A DNA stretch of 64,000 nt, from the NCBI RefSeq assembly GCF_028372415.1, contig NC_092874.1:57449865-57513864 (forward strand). Direction: 5' to 3'. Numbering within the stretch: position 1 is the first letter of the stretch; each line of letters begins with the position of its first letter. This DNA comes from Notamacropus eugenii (Eukaryota; Chordata; Mammalia; Diprotodontia; Macropodidae). Made by a program: the position numbers and the translations under genes. Under the pieces are notes generated by a model that saw only the letters and a list, made by a program, of their open reading frames with translations, made no database searches and was not told the origin of the DNA. Shown piece by piece: positions 56,960 through 64,000 of the stretch.

Positions 56960-58440
56960 ACACAAGACACAGTAGTCAATGATTATAGAAATCTACTGTT
57001 TGATAAACCCAAAGACTCCAGCTTCTGGGATAAGAACTTACTATTTGATTAGAAAAAACTACCGGCAAAACTGGAAAATAGTATGTCAGAAACTAGAAAC
57101 TAGGCATAGACCTACATTTCACACCCAATATCAAGATAAAGTCAAAATGGATACATACTTTAGACATGAGGGATGACACCATAAGCACATTAGGAGAGCA
57201 AGGAATAGTTTACCTGTCACATATATAGAGAAGGAAAGAATTTATGACCAAACAAGACATAGAGAACATTATGAAATGCAAAATGCATAATTTTTATTAT
57301 ATTAAATTTTAAAACTTTTGCACAAACAAAACCAGTGCAACCAAGATTAAAAGGAAAGCAAAAAACTGGGAAGCAATTTTTACAGTTAGTATTTCTGATA
57401 AATACCTCATTTCTAAACTATATAGAGAACTGAGTCAAATTTTTAAGAATACAAGTCATTCCCCAATTGATAAATGGTCAAAGCATATGAACAGGCAGTT
57501 TACAGATGAAGGAATTAAAGCTATCTATAATCATATGAAAAAATGCACTAAACCACTACTGATTAGAGAAATGCAAATTAAAACAACTCTGAGGTACCAC
57601 CTTACATCTATCAGTTTGGCTAATATGACAGAAAAGAAAAATGATAAATGTTTGAGAAGATGGGGAAAAACTGGAACACTAACACATTGCTGGTGGAGTT
57701 GTGAACTGATCCAACCATTCTGGAGAGCAATTTGGAACTATGCCCAAAGGGCAACCAAATTGTGCATACCCTTTGATCCAGCAATACCACTACTAGGTCT
57801 GTATCCTAAAGAGATCATAAAAAGGGAAAAGGACCCATATGTACAAAAATATTTATAGCAGCTCTCTTTGTGGTGGTCAAGAACTGGAAACCGAGGGAAA
57901 GAACATCAATTGGGGAATGGCTGAACATGTGGTATGTGAATATAATGGAATACTATTGTGCTATAAGAAATGATGAACAGGCAGACTTCAGAAAAATCTG
58001 GAAAAACTTACCTGAACTGATGCTAAGTGAAGTGAGCAGTATGAGAAGAACATTACATACAGCAACGGCAACATTTTATGATGATTAACTATGATAAACT
58101 TAGCTCTTCTTAGCAATATAATCATCCATGACAATCCCAAAAGACTCGTGATGGAAAATGTGAACCATTTAAAAAGAACTGTGGAATCTAAATGGAGATC
58201 AAAACATTGTATTTTCACTTTTTTCTCATGGTTTTTCCCTTTTGTTCTGATTCTTCTTTCGCAGAATGACTAATGTGGAAATATGTTTAATGTGATTGTA
58301 ACATGTATATCTTATATAAGATTGCTTTCTGTCTTGGAGAGGAAGAAGGAGAGGGGGAAAAGAGAAAAATCTGAAATTCAAAATTTATAAAAATAAATGT
58401 TGAAAAGTATCTTTATCTGTGATTGGAAAAAAAATAAAAT
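56960..58440 (+). mobile_element. 5'-truncated L1, end of ORF2 plus 3' UTR
   Basis: The longest frame (57487-57858) reads NRQFTDEGIKAIYNHMKKC..., with LTHCWWSCELIQPFWRAIWN and IPFDPAIPLLGLYPKEI; human L1 ORF2p has THCWWECKLVQPLWKTVW and IPFDPAIPLLGIYPKD. A second piece at 57870-58088 has the IGEWLNMWYVNIMEYYCAIR segment (human MWHIYTMEYYAAIKNDE). These are the cysteine-rich C-terminal segment of ORF2p. The frame breaks at 57858, so it is dead. A 3' UTR and A-rich end follow to about 58440. Confidence 0.9.
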
Positions 58441-58621
58441 ACCATTAAGGAAAAAAGAGAAAACAAAGTGCAGTCTTTGTATAGGCAAAGAGATTCTCTA
58501 TCACATTACCATCAAAATGAAGCCTCTAATCTCTCATTAGTATCAAAGTAAGTGACCAGTAATATTCAAATAAGAGCCTTGTACAAAGATTCTAGTTTCT
58601 TATTGTTTAACCATCTTTGCT
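58441..58621. other. No recognised feature
   Basis: Short gap between repeats. Confidence 0.5.
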
Positions 58622-59138
58622 GGTGGTGTAGTTCAGTCCTGTCCAACTCTTGGCAAAGATATTGGAGTGGTCTGCCATATCCTTTTCTAGCTCATTTATC
58701 AGATGAAGAATCAGAGGCAAACAGGGTTAAGTGACTTTCTCAGGGTCACACACAGCTAGTGATTGTCTGATGCCACACTTGAACTCAGGTCTTCCTGACT
58801 CTAGGTCTGGCACTCTACCCACTGTGCCAGACAGGTGCTCCCTTAACTGCCTTTACTGTCTCATTTCCTTCATGATAAAATACAAATTTCAAGGGCTAGC
58901 ATTGAAGAGCTTCCACTGGCTGACCCAAGATTTAGTTCACACACCTTCCCTGAACACACTGTACATTTTCATGCAAATTGGACTGTTAATGGCTCCCCGG
59001 TGATTCTATGTACATGTGCACACCTTCCCTCCATGGATGGAACCCGCTCCCTGCCTGTCACCATGCCTAGGTGTCACCTCCTTCAGGAAAATCTTCCTGA
59101 TCCCTGTAGCTAAAAAGGGATCTCTTTCTCTCTCTCTC

Positions 59139-59219
<81 letters not shown>

Positions 59220-59395
59220 AGCGTTAACATACTCTACCTATTTGTGTATATTTGTGTATATGTTTCGTTCCCCTCTTTTTTTGCTCCTCTCCCCCACACA
59301 CACACATGGATTGTAAAGTCCTTGAGGACAAGAACTGTGAGGTTTTTCATCATTATATTCTCAGAATTTAGGGTTTAATAAATTCTTACTGAGTC
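58622..59395. repeat. Marsupial SINE, then L2-like tail with (CT)n expansion
   Basis: 58622-58845 (minus SINE): 'cagtcctgtccaactcttgg', 'gttaagtgactttctcaggg', 'cactctacccactgtgccag'. 58855-59395 (plus, L2-like 3' UTR): 'cctccttcaggaaaatcttc', 'aaagtccttgaggacaagaa', 'gggtttaataaattcttact'; 59121-59214 within it is a long (CT)n tract. Confidence 0.8.
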
Positions 59396-60365
59396 AATGT
59401 GAATGGAATGGGACTGGCTTACCTACCTCTGTCAGCAGCTGTAGGATACCTCTGTATCTGTAATTTGTTTAATTCTTGTAGTGGATTTTTAAGAATAGAA
59501 CTGCTTTCCAGGAGAGCCACTTGCCCTGACTGACTCACGTTCATCATTCCTAATGACCAGCACAGAAATATAGATATCTCGGTTCCAAATCAACGTCTAA
59601 TGCATTTAGGCTCAAATCCAGCTGGCTTTAGGGCTTCTAGGTCTTCCTGAAGGCTTGAACCTGTGCTTTTGTGGCTTGGTGGTTATGCTGACAAAATACT
59701 CTAACAACTAAAGAATTCAGTGCCCATGGGGAACAGAAAAGGGATAGCACATCAGAAAGGAGTAAAGTGTAATACAGGAAATGACTGTGGGCACATTTTT
59801 CTCCTATTCTTAAGTGAATGCTGCATGCATAAAGTCTTCTTCCTCTATTTTGATTAAGAAAGTCTAAAGCAGCTTAGCTTTTTTTGTAAACAGAGGCAAG
59901 GTCTTTGAAGATAAGGAGAAATGCCATTTTTGCATGCACTGCCTCTGACCTAAATCTGCAATGCCAGGGTTTCATGGAGAACATCAAAATGGGAAGGTGC
60001 CACAGAATGAAATTGGACTCTATTATCCCTGCTGTGAACAGAGAAGTCAGAACAAATCTTATTCCTGTGGGCAAAGGGTTGGGGGGCATTACATAAGACC
60101 CCCTCACCCTCGCTTCCAGAAGTCCCTCTCCATTCCAGCCAGACATGTGCCTGTCAATTGGTAGAATTATGGAGAAACCAGCAGCAGCCAAAGGGAGCTC
60201 CCTCCTCAAAAGAGGTGAAAACCTACATCTACCTTTTCCTATTTATGGGGTCACCAACGCTGCTGTTCCTATATGAAAGAGGCAATAAAATAAACACATG
60301 TTGGAGGGCAATACTCTCCTCTCCCTCCAATTTGTATTGATGGGGGCGTGCCATCAAAGAAGCTT
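59396..60365. other. No recognised feature
   Basis: The minus-strand frame 59874-60209 and the plus-strand frames over it have no recognisable homology and no splice support. No CUB exon is visible. Confidence 0.45.
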
Positions 60366-61100
60366 GGGATAGTCTTACATGAGGAACTGAGGCCCAGAGA
60401 GGTCAAGTCACTTGCCCAAAGTCACTGAGATCAGAAGAGGCAGAGCTGGGATTCCAACTCACACCTGTTCCCCTCAAATTTATGATTATAGTTAATTTCA
60501 TTCTGCTTTCAAATATACTGAGTTGGAAGCAGCAGGGTAGAGTGACAGAAACTGAAGTTTGAGTCAGGAGAGAAGGTGTTCCTACCACTGATGATTGCCT
60601 TAGTATGACTAGGGGCAAATCACTTCAACTTCTACTAACTTCATGGGAAAATGAACCTTCCAGGGTTGGTATGGCGGCCAAATGAGGTATTGTGAGTAAA
60701 GTCTTTGAAGTCAATTAAGTGAAGTGGTAGTTCTCTATCTATTAATATTTACCATGTTAGAAATTAAGTCTTAGTATTATTATGAAAGTAGTTTGGATAT
60801 CATGGACCACTGAAAGGTTCTTGGGGATACCCAGGATTCTTAGACTACCTTTTGAAAACCGCTGCCATAAACATTTTTTTAAATGACTCCTATGTTTAAG
60901 AACTGAGGTAGAAATTAGGGATCCAAAGATAAAAAAGAAAGAATCTCTACCAGAGGAGACAAGACATACGCATATAAGAGCAGGGGCAGTGGTGGGGGTG
61001 GTGGATGATGATTCAGCAGGGGATATGGAGAAGGATCAATTGGTTGGCAGGAGGAGAAACAGGAGAGCGCAGTGTCATGAGAAGCAAGGGAGAAGCTAAT
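60366..61100. repeat. MIR fragment, CORE-SINE and L2-like stretch
   Basis: 60370-60465 (minus MIR): 'gaggaactgaggcccagaga', 'cagagctgggattccaactc'. 60525-60760 (plus CORE-SINE, diverged). 60890-61100 (minus, L2-like): 'gaaggatcaattggttggca', 'ggaggagaaacaggagagcg'. Confidence 0.6.
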
Positions 61101-61634
61101 ATCCTAGGGTCCATTTTGTAAATCTTATGGTACTATATAAATGCCAGTCATCATGATGAAGCTTTGAATCAGAGGGAAATGTCCCTTGGCTCTGTCCCTT
61201 CTGACTCTCTCTCTCCTTTTCCTACTCTTGCTATATGTAGTTAGCTTCAGATGGTTCTTGACACCTAGAGGTCAAGAGGAAACATATCTGGCATGGAATT
61301 AAGGGGACCAGGCCTACAGAGCTGAAAGAAAGGGGAAAGGAGGTGGGAAGAGAAGAAAAGACAGAAAAAATTTTAGTTTGAGTAGACTGCGACTTAGAAA
61401 AAAAAATAGTTTGCTCAGGGTGCTGGGGAAAGGGACCAAGACTTAAGAGAAAAATTGAATTTTGGGAGCTGGAAAATGGGAGATTCAGATCAAAGGAAAC
61501 CAGTGAAGAATGATTTCCTAAGGTACATTCTGAATGATGACTATAATAATTATTTCACTACACTATTTCACTGTGCTAAGTATTGGGAGGAAGAAGATGA
61601 AATAGGGCACAGATCCTATGTTCCCGAAGTACAC
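61101..61634. other. No recognised feature
   Basis: A purine-rich stretch (61300-61450). Nothing else recognised. Confidence 0.5.
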
Positions 61635-61642
61635 CTTTACAT

Positions 61643-61861
61643 CAGGAATTCTTAATCTATGGTTCACAGACTCCCAAGCAGTCCATGGATAGATTTTGGG
61701 GGTGGGGGTCTGTGGGCTTGGGTAGGAAAAAGTTATATCTTTATCATGAGAAATTTAGCATTTCCTTTAGTTATGAATTTTAAAAGGTCATTCTGAGAAA
61801 GGCTTAGAGATTTCACCAAACTTCTAAAAGAGTGTAACACAGACAGGGTTAAGAACTCCTG
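61643..61861. mobile_element. Complete non-autonomous hAT-type element, 219 bp
   Basis: The ends are inverted repeats: 'caggaattcttaa' (61643-61655) and 'ttaagaactcctg' (61849-61861), one mismatch in 13. The flanks 'ctttacat' (61635-61642) and 'ccttacat' (61862-61869) are an 8-bp target duplication with one mismatch, diagnostic of hAT. No transposase is encoded. Confidence 0.8.
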
Positions 61862-61869
61862 CCTTACAT

Positions 61870-63439
61870 TGTTATGACATTTTACAGTTAACAAGGAATT
61901 TTATATATTCTATTGGGGAAAGGCAACAGCACATAGATAAGTAAATATATATGCAAAGTAATTTCAGATATGAGGACAAGTCCCATAAAGGGAACAGTTC
62001 ATCTTAAGGAAAGAGTATAGCAACAGGGCACAGGGCTGCCTTCCCAGGGCCAGAACTGCCAGAGTAGAGCCTTTGACTCCCACTACCAAGGTCCTTCTGT
62101 GGTGACTTCTGTGTCAGCAAAAAGCCCTGCCAGTTCCTAAGGCTCTTTGGATGGATTTGTACAGCTTTGGGAGTGGTTGCATAGCTCTGTGTCCTGCAGA
62201 GAAGCAGAGGACATTTCCTTTCTTTCTTACCCATGTAGTATTCTCAAATGCACCATACAAAGAGGGTAATTTGGCTCCCCACTCTTCCTATAATGGCACC
62301 CATACGATGACTCACACAGAGAGGTCCTATATATATAGCTGTTTCACCTGAGCTTACCTTCTCTCTCACATACTTGAATGATTTCACTATTTTCCTGCAC
62401 ATATCCTTCCCCTCCATTCCCCAAAGCCCACTATTAACTGCACCCATGTGGCTACCGCATTTTTAGGAATAGCACTATTTATCAGATTTATTTTATATTA
62501 TTAATTAGGGATTTTGGCTAATCCCTTGGACTTGATTTCATCAGTGAAGAGCATTGGCTTTCAGAATTTGTTTTTATAGTACTTTCTCTCCATCAGTATT
62601 ACAAACTCCCAGGGGGAATGGTTACATGGTATATTTATTGGATTAGAAAACTGGGTCCTTTCTGAAACTGGCTTAATCTCATATTTGCCTTTTCCTGCAA
62701 TTTCTGAGCACCATGGAGGGAAGTAAGCAAACACTGCTTCTTTGGTTTGTATCTTTTGGGTGCAACCAAGGGCAAGAATGGTATGCAATGGGTTTCTAGT
62801 TGCTTCACTTTTTTAAAGGAAGTCATAGAATTGAATGGGTAATGATCAGACACAGGATGACGGCCTGTATTTCACCCATGCTTTTTTGTATTTTTTGATT
62901 AAATCATATTCAATAACAATGGATCAATGTCTCCTACAGGATGCACATCAGATTAGTGGAAACATTTAGAGGAAAATTCTACTGCAAGTGTGTATGGGAG
63001 AAGGGAAGAAGAACAATGCTTTTTCCAGGTGATGATTTTCAAATTTTTCCCACAGAATCCAAGACTACATGAGGGACATATTATAGCCTTCTTGAAAAAA
63101 AGCCTTCTTAAAGAAAACATGGCCATTATACATTGCAGAAGATACAGAATTGGACCAGCTCAAGTCTTCTCAGGGACATCTAGTGACAAGACCTTTCCTC
63201 AAAATAGCTGTATATTTATTTACATGTTATCGTTGCCTTATTGGTGGTGTTTACCGTACAAAGTAATGTTATAACTTATTAAAATGGCATTTTATTAAAA
63301 ACAATACTGAGCACACACACACACACAAGAAAACACAGTCATTAAAGAAACTGGAGGGAGATCAGAGGAAAGTTTTGCAAGGAGTGAAATGTTGAGTTTA
63401 TGTAGAAAATTACTGCTGGTGGACCTATGAACTTATCAG
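61870..63439. other. No recognised feature
   Basis: No exon or clear repeat; a CA microsatellite of modest length lies at 63312-63327. ORFs at 62004-62234, 62561-62853 and 62990-63274 match nothing I recognise. Confidence 0.45.
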
Positions 63440-63530
63440 TCAAGAAACTCAGTCAAGAAACATTTATTATGTGCCAGGCACTGGGGATAGAAATTCAAAA
63501 AAGAAAGATAATCCCTACTGATAATGTGTG
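63440..63530 (-). repeat. L2 3' end fragment
   Basis: 'gtcaagaaacatttattatg' and 'tgccaggcactggggataga' are the reverse of an L2 terminus. Confidence 0.75.
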
Positions 63531-63833
63531 GTTCCTCCTGTCCAACTATGTGCCTCTCCATTGCCCTTGGGTAACACTCAACTTTGAATCTTCAGAGACT
63601 GTGGTATTCCATGTTTGCAGCCCCAAAAGAATATTGTAATTTAAAAGATATGCCTCCATTTTAGGTAGTAGCTGGAGGAAATGAAAATGAAAAGTACAGT
63701 TTTGCAAAAGACAGTCAACCCATTCTTTTGTTCTTGGTCAATTCTGAGCCCAGCTCATTGTCCATCTGTAAGGTCTGTCCAAGATATACATACTGAAGGA
63801 CCAGTTCTATGAATCGTTTACTCATATGTGTAT

Positions 63834-63907
63834 TATAGTTGGGATGATAAATATTCTCGTCCACCCACATGCATGTCATAGTTTGGATGACAAATATTCT
63901 CATCCAC
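63834..63907. repeat. Imperfect tandem duplication, 43-bp period
   Basis: 'tatagttgggatgataaata' (63834) recurs as 'catagtttggatgacaaata' (63877), both followed by 'ttctc' and 'tccac' with a few changes. Confidence 0.75.
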
Positions 63908-64000
63908 TTGGTTTTGGTTGCTTGTTGTGGAAATTAAGGCTTTATGGTTTTCATTTAAGACATTTTGTGTGTTCTGGAACTTAACGCAATCAACACAATG

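Noticed and set aside
59874-60209. 111-codon minus frame as a possible CUBN exon
   Set aside because: No CUB motifs (CGG, YDG, YCG) and no phase-compatible splice borders.
1-64000. CRISPR arrays, operons, tRNA or rRNA genes
   Set aside because: No direct-repeat/spacer pattern, no bacterial features, and tRNA-like segments are only SINE heads.

Overview
The window is from a metatherian (marsupial) nuclear genome. Two host genes are recognisable by homology, both on the minus strand and in tandem: the 5' end of RSU1 (exon 1 at 20329-20437, exon 2 at 8122-8172) and the 3' end of CUBN (cubilin; eight coding exons between 30462 and 48665). RSU1 and CUBN are adjacent and co-oriented in human too (10p13), so this is conserved mammalian synteny. 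The marsupial assignment rests on many copies of the tRNA-headed marsupial SINE ('ggcgcagtggatagagc' type), on marsupial-type L1 and RTE sequences, and on CORE-SINE/MIR and L2 density.

Layout. 1-8121 is RSU1 intron 2, holding a near-full-length ORF1-only L1 relative (HAL1-like, 4479-7311) with a target-site duplication, an L1 relic with an AT-rich minisatellite, and a hAT fragment with a 30-bp hairpin. 8173-20328 is RSU1 intron 1, dominated by L2, MIR and marsupial SINEs; at 11229-12625 the L2 reverse transcriptase is still readable. About 20200-21100 is the RSU1 CpG-island promoter, followed by a 184-bp unit in three tandem copies (21347-21897). 22-30 kb is intergenic and includes an old L1 (25.3-29.2 kb) split by a solo LTR. 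30362-48665 is the end of CUBN: four CUB domains, probably 24-27, each encoded by two exons. 48666-64000 is most likely further CUBN intron, with a second HAL1-like element (49266-52034), RTE, L1, L2, SINE, mariner and hAT remnants. I found no further CUBN exon there.

Function. RSU1 is a leucine-rich-repeat adaptor of the PINCH/ILK focal-adhesion complex. CUBN is the multi-CUB endocytic receptor for intrinsic factor-cobalamin and filtered proteins. They are neighbours, not a pathway. All visible exons are open, with GT-AG borders and matching phases, so both genes look functional here.

I did not find a convincing new biological system. The best leads are the paired ORF1-only LINE elements, both full length in structure, both in sense orientation within host introns and one with an open ORF1; and the tandem triplication beside the RSU1 promoter. 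Repeat ends without a stated duplication are approximate, since family calls were made by eye.
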